A DNA stretch of 64,000 bases, from positions 697,368 through 761,367 of the forward strand of contig NW_024468512.1 of the NCBI RefSeq assembly GCF_001632365.1, written 5' to 3'. The DNA comes from Laetiporus sulphureus 93-53. Lineage: Eukaryota; Basidiomycota; Agaricomycetes; Polyporales; Laetiporaceae. The translations under genes and the position numbers were made by a program. This document shows, piece by piece, positions 47,721-58,916 of this stretch (positions are counted from its first letter, which is position 1; each line of letters begins with the position of its first letter). A model generated the notes under the pieces. It did not search any database and was not told the origin of the DNA. It saw only the letters and a list, made by a program, of their open reading frames with translations.

Positions 47721-48853
47721 ATGAGCTCAGCGATCATGACAAAGCGTGTTTTCTCCGCCAATTACACCCGCATGGCTGGCTCGAAGCGCAACAGGTTCAA
47801 GAAGGCCTTCTCTCTCAAGGCCCCCGCCTCCGCCCCCGCCACGCCCCCCGAGCCCGCCGTAGACGACGATGACAACCTCGTGGACGACCTTCTGGCCGAG
47901 CTCGACTCGCGCGACAAAGCAGTGCCCCCCGCCGTCCACAGCGACACCGCCGTCGACAAGATCGCCGAGACGCCCCCGCCCGCACAGAAGCAGGACAGTC
48001 GTTCGCGGCACAAGGCACGCCAGGTGCGCCGGCTCGCTGCGCTCGTCGTCCACAGTGTCCCTGACCTGATCATCCATGCGCGCATACAGGCGCGCAGGGC
48101 CGCTGCGCTCGCCGAGCAGTATGCCCCGTCTAACCCCGAGGCGGACGCACGCTTGCAGAAGGAGGCTCAAGAGGAGGAGAAGACGATCAAGCGCATATGC
48201 GACGAGTTGGGGCTGGAGATGTACGAGGTAAGTGAACCGTTTCCGGCTTTGACTGACTTCTACATATGTGATTCATTGTACGCTAGATCACACCGGATGG
48301 CCACTGTCTCTTCTCAGCCGTCGCCGACCAGCTTGCCACTCTCAAAATCCTTCCCGCCGGTCAGGCTACCTACACCACCTGCCGACACGCCGCCGCCGAC
48401 TACATCCACAACCACCCAGACGACTTCCTCCCCTTCCTGCCCTCGGTCGATGGCGAAGACGCCGCCGGCGCAACGTCCGACACTGGCCTCATGACCCCCG
48501 CGGAGTTCGACCGCTACTGCGCGACCATGCGCGACACCGGTGCCTGGGGCGGCGAACCAGAGATCCTCGCGCTCAGCAGCGCGTTCAACGTGCCAATACA
48601 TGTCATCCAGTGCGGCCAGCCCCCAATTGTGATCCATCAGCCACAGGGCTCGACGGAGAATAGCAGCGTCTCGGACAAGAACGTCGTGCACATCAGCTAT
48701 CATCGCAGGATGTACGGCTTGGGCGAGGTGAGGGGCCATAGTTCTCGGTCGCCGTTCCGTTATTGACGTTCCTCGTTTGAGCATTACAACTCGCTTCGGC
48801 CGAAATTTAGCTTCAAAGGGACAGTCAAATCCGTCTTCAAGCCCAACTCATAA
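47721..48853 (+). CDS. OTU-family deubiquitinase, OTUD6-like
   Basis: Three exons: 47721-48227, 48287-48727, 48782-48853. They total 1020 nt, or 339 residues. The N-terminal half is basic then helical/coiled (KRNRFKKAF, ARLQKEAQEEEKTIKRICDEL), as in OTUD6 proteins. The OTU catalytic domain starts at ITPDGHCLFSAVADQL, with the nucleophile Cys in DGHCLF. The conserved TYTTCRHAAADYI, WGGEPEILALSSAFNVPIHV and the catalytic His segment YGLGEHYNSL follow. Such enzymes cleave ubiquitin chains and OTUD6B-type members associate with translation initiation. The start could also be the ATG at 47773 (MAGSKRNRFKK), which would shorten the protein by 17-18 residues. Both introns are phase 0. Confidence 0.92.
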
Positions 48854-49127
48854 TCTACTCCGGGAACATATATCCAGCATATCCTGTCGTCACCCTGGGA
48901 ACGCACTTCTTGCATGACTGTTAGCATATCATACCGTACTCATCCTGCTGTATTAGTAGGGAAGCACGTCCAGCGCTGTATCATAATTACCAGCAATCCA
49001 CGGAATTAACGCACTAGTGACGAATATATTCAAGCCTAAGTGCATCCCATTAGCATGAGTGTGAATGATAAGCCTGTCCGATCCTTCGGTCCACCTCAGC
49101 ACACCACATGACAAAGCCCCATTCCTT

Positions 49128-51822
49128 TCAGAACAACAGCCCGTGCCGATGCGGCTGCGGCTCATCCGCGACGTACCCACCACTCAACGCGCCGAGCGCG
49201 TCCAAGTTCGCATACGGGTCCGCAGTAGCCATCGGCGTCTGCATCTGCATCTGCGACTGCATCACCTGCCCGTGCGTATCGTCCGTCTCGCCATCGTCGT
49301 CCCCGTCATCCTGTGACGATTGCGTATCCAGCAGGTTCGCGGTGGGCACGTCGGAGCCGGCCGCAGGCGCTGAGGGCGGCGTTGGCGTGTGCCCGTTCGA
49401 CTCGGAGCGCTGGGGCGTGATGAACGGGATCGACTTGCGCGGATCCGGAATCCCACCCGGCATGCGGATTGAGGTGGGCAGGAGGAAATTGCGAGTGGCA
49501 GGTACGAGGACTTGGCGGGAGAGTGGGTTGAGCGCGGGGCTGTCGACGAGGGCTTTGCCCGTCGCGTTTCGGATGAATGTCTGTGCGATACTGTCAGTGC
49601 CGCCGTCAAGCCGGATAGCCTCGTACTGACCTCAGGGTTCTTGTGGTATATACTCCCCAATGTACCCGTATGCAGCAACAACTGGTCGAGCGCACCTCGA
49701 TCCATGCGATCCGCATCTGTGGTAATCGCGGGTTTATCCGCAAGCACGATCTCCCCTGCGACCGACGGGTTAATCGCAAGCAGCCTCCAGTACATAAACC
49801 CTCGGTCGCGGAGGTCCGGGTTGTCCACTTCCTCCGTTGCCCACTTCAGCACTTTGTGCACGAGCGCCTTGCTTGTCTCCGATTGCGCCTTGTAGATGAA
49901 CAGTTTTACCGCTGCAGTCAACAATGCCAGTTGGACCTACACCGGACGGGCGTCTGAGCAAGCGAACGACACGGAATGACGCGAACATACCTCAGTAGGC
50001 TCTTCTAAGAAGGTATACGTCAGATCATCCATGAGCTCGTCCGCGTTCTCTATCCTGTCTGCGAACTGTCCTACGATCCAGATCATGGCAGCTTTCGCCT
50101 CCGGCTCGTCCAATGCATCCAAGTTTTCGCACAGTGTGGGTATGATGCCCTCATACTTGCCGGGGTACCGCCGGAACACGTCCTTGATGACGATCACCGC
50201 CTCCTGCACGACGTACGTCACCTTCGTCTCGATGAGGTCCAATAGCGCCTTGATGCACGAGTCCGCCGCCGGCTGCACTTTGATCGCGAGCCTGCCGATC
50301 GAGCGCACCGCTTTGCGCACAAAGTCTACGTCGACCTCTGAAGCGTATCTGGGTTGTGAGGGTCGGGGCAAGCACTCTGAGCAAGCGAGAGGAACACTTA
50401 CTCTTGTAGCTCTGCTAATACTTCGTTGGCGTTTTCTTCGCGCGCTAAACGGTACATAATCTCAAGCTTGGCAAGCTTGACGTAGATGGGGTCGTTGTAT
50501 TTGCAGAAGAACACCTTGACGTCGTTCTTCAGCACTTGTGGCCGTCGCTGGATAATAAGCAAGATGTTCCGCAGTGCAACATACTGAACCTCAGGCCCAG
50601 ACGATAGCAACGTCACTGTAACTTCTCGTCAAGATTTGTCCTTCGTCCATTTCTCATGGTGCCCACCTAATGGCGGACCCATCTTCTTGCAAATATAATC
50701 CATCAATTGGCGGTCCTCCATGTAGTTCATGAGATACAATAGCACTTTGATAGCAGTGAGTACAACAGCCGAGTTGGCGTGCGATAGTTGTACGAGCACT
50801 CGCTCCCCCATTTGCTGGGCATCTTCATGCTTCTCTGGGACGTATCGTAATAGGGAATCCAGGATATAGATCTGGCCCCATCTGCCAAGAAGAACAGGTC
50901 ATAACACTGGAAGAGAAATGTAGACGAATAGCATACTCCGAACTCTCACCCAGAGCTGAAAGCAGCTTGTTCGCAACAGTCAGATTTAGCTTGAAGATGA
51001 CACCATCCTGTCGGTCGCCGATCTCCGAGAGCGCCGCAACGGCGTTCGATACCACAGTAGCATTAGAGTCCAATAGCAGATCCCGCAGAAGCTCCACGAA
51101 GCCGCCTTTCTCGGCTTTCCTTGGATCGGCCACATATAGCTTAGCAACGCATATTGCTGCAGTTTTCCGCACGTATGGATCCTTGTCTTTGAGGCAATGT
51201 CGGAGTGGGTCTTGCAGTTCCTCTACAACGACTGGTGTGTTGATGTAAGACATGGTGCGGATAGCGAGAGCCCGGATGAGAGGGTTACGGTCTTCACAAT
51301 CCTATACCGCTTCAGCTTGATTCAAGGTTGAGTCAAGGAGTATGCTCACGTTGAGGAAGCTCGACATGACAAGATGGATGTATTCGGCCTTCTGGCGACC
51401 GTAGCACACCAGGAAAAGGTACACCACTTGAGAAAACGATGACATATGGCTTTGTGAATATGCATATATGCAGGCTGGGATAACTTACTCTTCTTGATCT
51501 CAAGGTTAGGGATTCCAAGACATTGAATGACGTCGCCAAAGAGGGGAGACACTATGAAAGATAATAGATTAAACTCCTGTCCGATAAAAGAGCATTAATT
51601 CATTTACTGTCATTCCCCATAGTAATATTCGCGACGATCTTCTTCAGCACGGTCTTGCGTTTGGTGAACTTCTTGTCCTTGCTCTCCGCTGCCTGTAGCT
51701 CGGCACGGAACTCCTGCCCAGTATGCCTTAGCATCGCGTTAGTGCTTGAACTAAGCCATGCTAACCTGGATCTTTCCCCGCTGAAAGAACTTAGCGTCCT
51801 GGGAGCCTTGTCCGCCGCTCAT
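49128..51822 (-). CDS. APL2: Beta-adaptin of a clathrin adaptor complex (AP-1 beta most likely)
   Basis: Ten exons: 51822-51766, 51713-51608, 51551-51489, 51426-51350, 51301-50937, 50881-50667, 50615-50402, 50348-49991, 49936-49631, 49580-49128. They total 2214 nt, or 737 residues. The adaptin N-terminal HEAT-like trunk is clear throughout: [92 protein letters not shown] and [21 protein letters not shown] Pro/Gly/Asp-rich hinge follows from about residue 600, with a clathrin-box-like NLLDTQ. No C-terminal ear is present, as is usual for fungal AP-1 beta chains of this length. It works at the trans-Golgi/endosome. AP-2 beta is the main alternative, because the trunk is similar. Confidence 0.9.
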
Positions 51823-51961
51823 GTTGGCGTCGTGACGAACGTGGTGCGTTTAGTTGTGATGCTTGTTCCACCGTCCTGCGTACAGCGAGTCAACTCCAAA
51901 TAAGTCCGAGCTCCTAAATGGCTGGTGGCAAACGTCTGCAGAACGGACAGAGGTACGGCGT

Positions 51962-52052
51962 AGTGAACAGTGCGGTATGGGTGCCGGCGGTAAGCGCGAG
52001 ATGCGCGGTGGTGAGTGAGCAGTGTGTGGTAAGGGTGCCGGCGGTAAGCGCG
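51962..52052. repeat. Two-copy direct repeat in a divergent promoter
   Basis: AGTG(A/G)(A/G)CAGTG...GGGTGCCGGCGGTAAGCGCG occurs at 51962-51998 and again at 52014-52052, 52 bp apart, in the 305-bp interval (51823-52127) between the divergent adaptin and NEPRO-like genes. It may be a recent local duplication in a shared promoter. No known site is recognised in it. Confidence 0.75.
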
Positions 52053-52127
52053 TTCAGCTGGGATCAATTAGCTTAAGCGCGCGGCAACACCTTGAATGCT
52101 CCGGTGACCATCACCTTCCTTGATCGT

Positions 52128-53454
52128 ATGGCTGCTCTACGCATTCTTGATCCTCCTCCAATAACCTATTTGCCGAGGGCGTCATTGCCTGCGGCTACGC
52201 ATCCTGAAGTTGATGCGGTGCTCAAACGATTGAAAATATGTACACGACGATTGCACGCTGCTCTCGCAACCCACAGGCTGGAATTGCAGATCATTGACAG
52301 ACTCTACTACAAGAACAATAACCAGCACCACACAGCTTTGTTCTGGCGGAAAACAGCCGAGATGAGGCGATTTGGCCACCGTCTAGTTGGAATGGCTGTA
52401 GGCGATTTGACTGAACGTTTCAGACTGTCCTTCTGGGGCGACAGTACTTTGCATACGTGAGCAAAACTTCATAGAACACTTGATGTAGCTTATGTGTTAC
52501 ACGGCTCTAGTCCCAAACTTCTCAGAGGCTCGTGGACCCATCTACCCGACGTAGAGTCAGTCATATTCACGATAAGGCGATTGTCAGATTGCCGCGAGTT
52601 AGTTAAGAAGGTCAGTGTATCCTCGATCCGTCCGATACATAGGCTGAGAGTCAGGCAGGCACAGGAACGCCTTATTGGAGCATATCAGTGAGCATGTCGA
52701 AACGTATTTCACCGTGTCCGCTGACGGCCTGTTTTAGTTCATTCGTTCTCATGATGCATACGGGGGCATTCTTGTACCTAATAGTGGTTCTGGTAGCAAT
52801 CGCCTCGCGGTTGAAATATGTTCTCGAAGAGGTTCAGTCTACCCTTGAGCTTTACCAGGTTGCTTGTCACAAAGTACTGGCGCTCTTAGATGCAAGTAGC
52901 GTCCATGCGCCGTTTTATTTTTTTGACTGACGGATCCATGCTCTAGCCCGAGCAAGCATGCCGACTGAAACCCTTGTTAAAGAGCTCGGATGCCATGCCT
53001 GCTCCTGAGGTGTCTGTGACGGAAGAGAACATGCCTGTGCAACCTGCTCCTGCTAGTGCGCATGAAGACGCGGCCGACGAGGATATAGGATATGCCCTTC
53101 ATGACTCTGAACGGACCTCGACCGAAGCAACTCTGGCGCTTACAACACAAGATGATGTTCAGATGTCGTTCAACCTCGAAGAGGCCCAGGGCGCTTCAAC
53201 GGCAGAAACGACTTCAGTCATCACACGCAGTACGATCGGTTCGTGTGCTTCTTGCGTCTCCCATGAGTTGCCTCACCTGATGCTCGTTCTCAGTGAGTAC
53301 CATACGAACGTCCGCGTCGCAAACGACAGTTCCTTCTCGTGCTCAAAGAGCGGATGTTTCGAAGCGGAAGGGCAACGATGAGCCATTGACGTCGAAGGCC
53401 AGCAAGAAGAAGAGGAAGAAAAAGGACGAGATCGACGATATCTTTGGATTTTAG
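52128..53454 (+). CDS. NEPRO/RMP1-like nucleolar protein (DUF4477-type, RNase MRP-associated)
   Basis: Six exons: 52128-52456, 52511-52610, 52659-52687, 52738-52891, 52947-53292, 53351-53454. They total 1062 nt, or 353 residues. The diagnostic segment is LQIIDRLYYKNNNQHHTALFWRK near residues 50-70, typical of nucleolus and neural progenitor (NEPRO)/DUF4477 proteins, which are related to the yeast RNase MRP subunit Rmp1. A second conserved helix, HTGAFLYLIVVLVAIASRL, follows. The acidic middle leads to a basic nucleolar-type tail, SKKKRKKKDEIDDIFGF. Intron 4 (52892-52946) has a GC donor (GAT|GCAAGT) and an AG acceptor: the frame and family sequence are restored only with this GC-AG intron. Expected role: rRNA/RNase MRP processing in the nucleolus. 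Confidence 0.82.
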
Positions 53455-54022
53455 CAAGGCAAGGTGAAGCCACGGCCCCATCAAAATGTGCATGTGTTTC
53501 TCCGCATTCTTTCTATAACCTTTCCTGGTGCTTCGTGGCCGACGTACTGCACGGGTACCTTCATAAAACCATTGAAGGTAAAATTTGGAATCCAGGTCCG
53601 GCTGAGCGCCCTGTGGCCCGATCCACGCTGCACATCGAGCACGCTCTGTTGGTAGATGACGGGTCGAAACGTAACATCATGTGGTGCCTTAATGCGATTC
53701 ACGCCATCGACATCTATTACACGAAGCATCGAACCCGAGTGTCATTCTCGCCTGAAGCGAGGCAGACTTTCTTTGACGACAGCGGAATGTACCTACCACA
53801 AGCGTCGAGAATACGAGAATATCCCATTTCCAAACGTCATATCATGGAGGAATCCGAGCCGAGGGAGCGCGGAACGCCCCAGGCATCTGTGAGGACACGG
53901 CGGAATTTACTGCGGAGTGTTGGTATGTGGGAACTTGGGACGGAAGAAACCGTGCGAGCCGAACCATGTGCCCTTAATCTAGACGACGAACCATTAAGCA
54001 TGCGTCAGCGAAGTTACCGTTA
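53455..54022. other. Convergent intergenic interval
   Basis: This lies between the NEPRO-like and sulfide:quinone oxidoreductase stops. A plus-strand open frame of about 168 codons (53535-54041) crosses it but has only a GTG at its start and no recognisable domain. Most of the interval is probably 3' UTR. Confidence 0.45.
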
Positions 54023-55674
54023 TCAAGGGCTCACCATGTAGTTCCAGTACGCCCACGGGAAAAGATCCTTCTTCAAATGGTAGAAAACCCTACATTCGCC
54101 GCGCTATCAGTCTTACGTACGGGGCCACGTCCGTAGACGACATACCTGCGTGGCTTCTTTTGGTCACCGAAGTAAGTGGCGAAAGTTTCCTTGGGCTCCA
54201 GGCCATACTTGAACTCCGCCAACATCAACTGGCCGTAGCCTGTCAACAGCTGCACGACCATGTTTTGTAAGCATTGATATAAGCGGAAGCGCATACAGCA
54301 TACCGGGCAGCTGGTGTAACCGTCGTAAGGCGTGTCGACGGTCTTACCAGTGGTCACAACTGAGAACAGGTTTTCCGTCAGAATGGGGGCCTGTGCCGTG
54401 ATAGCAGCGGCAGTCTTGCTCGTCGGCAAGCTAGAGCAATCGCCCAACGCCCAAACGTTGCCGAATTTCGTATGGCGCAAAGTTCCGGGGTCCACTGATA
54501 CCCAGCCCGCTTCGTCCGCGATAGACGACTTCTTGATAAAGTCGAGCGGCCCCATGGGAGGCGAGACGTGTAAGAGCGTGTACTCCGCGTCCACGGTCGA
54601 ACCATCAGCCTTCTTGAACGTTGCTTTGTGGTTTGCAGGGTCAACGCCAATGAGGTTTTGCTTGAAGTAGCCGCCAACGCCCCGCTGTACACGAAGCTTG
54701 TCAAGCTCGTCCGAGTACTTCTTCACGCTGAACATAGTTGGCATGCCGGTATAAAAGTCGACGGAAATCTGACTTCCACGTCCGGTTTTCTGGAACCTGT
54801 CCCATGCCATCCACATAATTTTTTGAGGAGCTGATATGGACGTGAGCGATACGCATTTCCGTGGGGGAGAACGACGAGGGCCACATACCTCCAGCACATT
54901 TGATGACACCGGCCGGCTGCGTGAAGATCGCCTTCCCAGACCTCAAGGCCTCGATGTCGTGCCACACTTTGTCACAAGTGTCGTACGAGTAGATGGAAGA
55001 CACTCCAGACGTTGGGTCAGCAAGTGCCTTTGGGAGGTTGGTAATGTTGCCCCAGTTGGTCTGGAGACCAGCAGCGACAACCAACGTCTCGTAAGAAATG
55101 GAGCGACCTGAAACCGTCGTTACAGAGGAGGATTCAGGGGAGAACGTCGACACATTTTCGTGCACAAAAGCAAGATGAGGAGGGATGAGGGATTGGAGAG
55201 GCCTCCGTGTCTCCGTCTTTTGCTTGAGTCCGGCGCCGACCAGCGTCCTACATAGAAACTTAGCACTTATCCGGAATGAATATTGGACTACAGTCTCTCA
55301 CCATCCAGGCTAGAGGAAGTGAATCCAGCGTTAGCGGTGCATGAACGCGTGATGCAATGGCAAGCTTACCTGATAGTAGTGATATTCAGCGCCGTCGACT
55401 ATGGCAATATCACCCTTGTTCAGTGGCGTGCCAGCTGCTCGGAACCGATTGTAGATCTGATTAGCAACGTTCAATCCACCAGAGCCTGCCCAACAAAACG
55501 ACCATCACTTTTAGGTTCGAAGTCGAGATCGAGACTGATGGACGTACCAGCGCCAACAACAACAATTTTGAACTTGTCCTTGACGTCGGTGGACGCCCAC
55601 CGGCGAGCAGACGACAAAGAGCGCGACTTGGAAACGAGGGTTCGTCGCTGCACAGCAAGCAGCGAGGATGACAT
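54023..55674 (-). CDS. Sulfide:quinone oxidoreductase, mitochondrial
   Basis: Seven exons: 55674-55548, 55485-55370, 55309-55302, 55247-54889, 54830-54304, 54249-54146, 54089-54023. They total 1308 nt, or 435 residues. The basic, Ser/Arg-rich N-terminus (to about residue 35) looks like a mitochondrial presequence. The FAD-binding motif VVVGAGSGGLNVANQI follows, then PGWTLVGAGLK, LVVAAGLQTNWG and WALGDCSSLPTSKTAAAI. Two redox-type cysteines sit in GVIKCAG and YTSCPLL. The C-terminal KKDLFPWAYWNYM is characteristic of the eukaryotic SQR/Hmt2 group. The enzyme oxidises sulfide to persulfide or polysulfide and passes electrons to ubiquinone in the inner membrane. Exon 3 is only 8 nt (CCTGGATG), yet it is required to read the invariant PGWT. 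Confidence 0.93.
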
Positions 55675-58038
55675 GGTGGACGCTGGGAGAGGACTCGGAG
55701 AGAGATGGAACGTGAGAGAGAAAGGTATCCGCGACTGAATTTGACCGCGCTAGCCGTCCCAGGCTGGTCGCAGGGAATGTCGCGATTTATATGTCAGCGC
55801 CGCCCGTGATGACGCGGCGACAAAACAAGTCCACCTTGGCCAGTTTTCCGAATGCAAAGCTCTCAAGAACAAACTCCCGCACCTCCAGACCCGAAGTTTT
55901 GCAAAATTGGCGCTCGCCACCCGAGCGATGTATGGCGCGGGTTGCTGCTGCCATGCCGAACCTCATTCCGAATTGTCTCCTCCAGCAGCGGGCGTTCTGC
56001 AAGTGGCTATAAAGACCCTTATAGGCCGGATTTCAAGCGAACAGGGTACACGCTACCCAGCCTAGTTGCAGGAATTATGCGGAGTTCGGACAGCCTGGGT
56101 TGCAGGAAGGGGCAGTGCAGGGGCAGAGATGACAATGGACTCCGGACCGTCGATTAGGTGAGTGCGCCCGCGTCCAGACTATCGCTCAAGCCCGCAGAGG
56201 AAATCCGCCGATCTCGCCACGAATCCACATGGCGCACTTCTTTCGGACACCCCTCCTGGACGCAGGATAGTAGTAACGGTGATTCCGCTGACAGAGGGCC
56301 GGCATGACCTTGGCAATTGCATGACTTTGCGCTCAAGCGTTCGCGCTCAACCACAGTTCTATGCCGCGGCCGCAGCCTCGCGTTCGATACGTATCGCGAA
56401 GAGTCTCATTGAACGAACTTCCGTATCTATGCCGGCACGCAGCAATTGCTGCAAACGTCATTCTCCGTATCTCTCATTCAACGATATCAGACGCATTCCC
56501 ACCAACTGTCCGGCGGTATGCGAGAACTGTGAGAGCGTAGCATGCAGCACACCGATACATGCGATGGAATGCCGTAGCATTGTGATTGTGAGTTCCGATT
56601 TGCGGCGTCTCCTTTGTCATCAGGATGTTCTGATATCTGGAAAACATCGGTGTAACACACAGCGCTGGTGTATGCGATAGGACGATTGATAGGTATGGAA
56701 AGCTATGGGCCATCCAGGATGCATTCCTACTGCCATGCGGATCATACCATGAGCGAGTCCTGTTGAAGCGTTCCATGAGTGTCGAAGCGAGTGTATATAG
56801 AGGAATTCATCGCGTACCTCTGATCTTACAACATGCGCACGCGCTCTTTGCTTAAGCATCTATCCGGCCTCGAGTGTTTAAATTTTCGAGACCCTTGATG
56901 CAGCGAGGTTTTCTGGAACTCAACGTGGCCAGTAAGCCCGAACAATCGGGGAATTATCGTAACGTTCGGTCACCGAGAACAATCAGCATGCATGATCTGT
57001 GCAAACTTCGTTAAGTTAAATCGCATCCTCCGCCATAGCCGGATATCTGTTGAAAGCCACAACAGCGCGGATCATTAAATTGTGGAATGTTCGTGCCAGG
57101 TTTGTGGTCGATGATGCGGCCTGGAGAGCCTCGTGGCCACCGCATGGTGGGATGGTACCTTCCCTGTGGCATGCAGTCGATATGATGATGAAAACAGATT
57201 GCTCAAAGGTACAACCGAACGTTGTCGAGTTCGTCCTGTCAGCGCTTTCCGAAGTTCCAAATGATGACCTGGAACACCGAAGCCGCTTCAGTGAATAATC
57301 AAGACGTACAGCGCTTTTCTCGTGGCCTTTGCCGATTCGACAACTCGACAACTTCTAGATCATTGGCACCGATCTTAAGCAGTGCAATCGGCGTTCGTAG
57401 AATTTGAATGACGACTCAGGCGGCCTAGCCCACGCCAGGGGCATTAGACGGATTGACACTCCGCGAGACGACGCACTTCATAATAGATTCATCTTGGTCT
57501 GAGAAGCGTCGTTGGAGGTATCTGCTTTATCATGCGTCAGATAGAACGCAGCCTGCCGTATCTATGTAAATTTCTTTAGCGGCCTGCTTCGCGGCTGCGC
57601 CCAGAGCGTCTCACGGTGAACTTCACAGCTAAGCGGTGAACGTGCAGTCGGTGATACGGTTTGGCAGCATCCTTGTAGTCACACACTGCTGGCGGAACTA
57701 TCCCGTTAGTAGCCGTAGGCATCAGTCGGATGGATCCTAACGCGTGTGATGTGTGGATCGCACCACGGGAAACTCATGTATCCGGCAGCGAGCAGTGCAA
57801 ATTAAGAACATCTATGTAGCACAGTGCGGACTTCTGTATGGAAGGCGTCCAGCGAACTCGGAGGTAAGGGCCACCGTACCTCGGCAGGCCAGATCTGGCG
57901 ATCACGACGGTTACGTGATGTCGGCTACCGCGCGCTTCGACGGGGGGATAAAGACTAGCCACCAGAACCGTAGACATGCCAGCATCTGTGCCACTTCCTC
58001 TCTGCCTTCTACTTCGTGTTACCGCGTAGATCCTCCAA
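55675..58038. other. Gene-poor interval of about 2.4 kb
   Basis: The portion next to 55675 is the promoter of the oxidoreductase gene. The longest open frames (for example 56162-56680 plus, 57016-57351 minus) have biased composition, no domain, and no splice-linked partner. I see no transposon motif, tRNA or strong repeat. Confidence 0.45.
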
Positions 58039-58916
58039 ATGGCCTATTCTAATCTCAAGGTAATAATGTGAGCCTTTTGCAATTGAAAGAGGTCCATCGT
58101 GCCTGACAACGCATTGATGCAGCGTTACGGGCCCTTCGGGAACTGGCAAGACACAGGTCAGTCCGTGATATGCACCATCAGCTCAGGACTCGCCTCATAA
58201 GGACAACAGTTCATCAACAAAGTGGCCGATTCGAATCTTCCAGAAGGCGAAGGTTCTCTGGAGCCATGCACCAGGCAGATACAAGAGGAGAAAGTCAGCA
58301 TCGATGGAAGCGCCGTTCTTCTCATTGACACCCCTGGATTCGATGCTGAGGAAGTGTCGAAAATCAAGAAGAAGATTGCCGAGCACCTGAGATGGAAGTG
58401 AGTCCTTCATATTGCACGTGCATTCCTATATGAACGTACGCAAACCTTAGATACAACGAAGGTGCAGACGTAGTCGGGATGGTATACATGCATAGCATGT
58501 CCGACAATCGCATCGGCGACAACGTCATGAAAAGCCTCAAGGCATTCCGCGATATATGCGGCGACGAAGCCATGTCGCACGCTGTGATTGTAACGAACAT
58601 GTGGACAAGGATTCGCAAGGAGGTCGGCGAAGGTCGAGAGAGGGATCTTAAGTTGGGCGAATACGGTTTCCGAGACGCAATTGAGAAGGGCGCCAAGCTC
58701 CGCCGACATGACGGCTCTGCAGAGTCGGCTCGCGACATCGTGAAGCAACTCATGCAGAACCAAGCGATAGTTCTCCCATGCCAGAGCCCAGTGCCATCCG
58801 GAAGTGGCGAAAGCAATTGCTCAGAGAAATGGTCCGAAGGTTGCACAGTGACGGCAGAATCCGAGTCAACAACGTCATGTTGTTTCAAGTTGCCATTTTT
58901 CCGCAGGCGCAAGTAA
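58039..58916 (+). CDS. Small G-domain (AIG1/septin-like P-loop) protein
   Basis: Four exons: 58039-58067, 58123-58156, 58210-58397, 58451-58916. They total 717 nt, or 238 residues. The first two exons encode MAYSNLKVIIVTGPSGTGKT, a beta strand plus P-loop (G1) placed right at the N-terminus. Next come TRQIQEEKVSID and VLLIDTPGFDAEEV (G3, DTPGF), then VVGMVYMHSMSDNRIG, and VIVTNMW in the G4 position. The pattern matches the stand-alone G-domain proteins that occur in large families in Agaricomycetes, related to AIG1/TRAFAC GTPases. The tail is basic with a Cys pair (CCFKLPFFRRRK), which could be lipidated or membrane-associated. Function in fungi is unknown. It is isolated in a gene-poor region, which fits a lineage-expanded family. 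Confidence 0.85.

Noticed and set aside
53535..54041. 168-codon plus-strand frame between the NEPRO-like and sulfide:quinone oxidoreductase genes
   Set aside because: It starts with GTG, has no domain, no splice-linked partner, and overlaps the end of a well-supported antisense gene.
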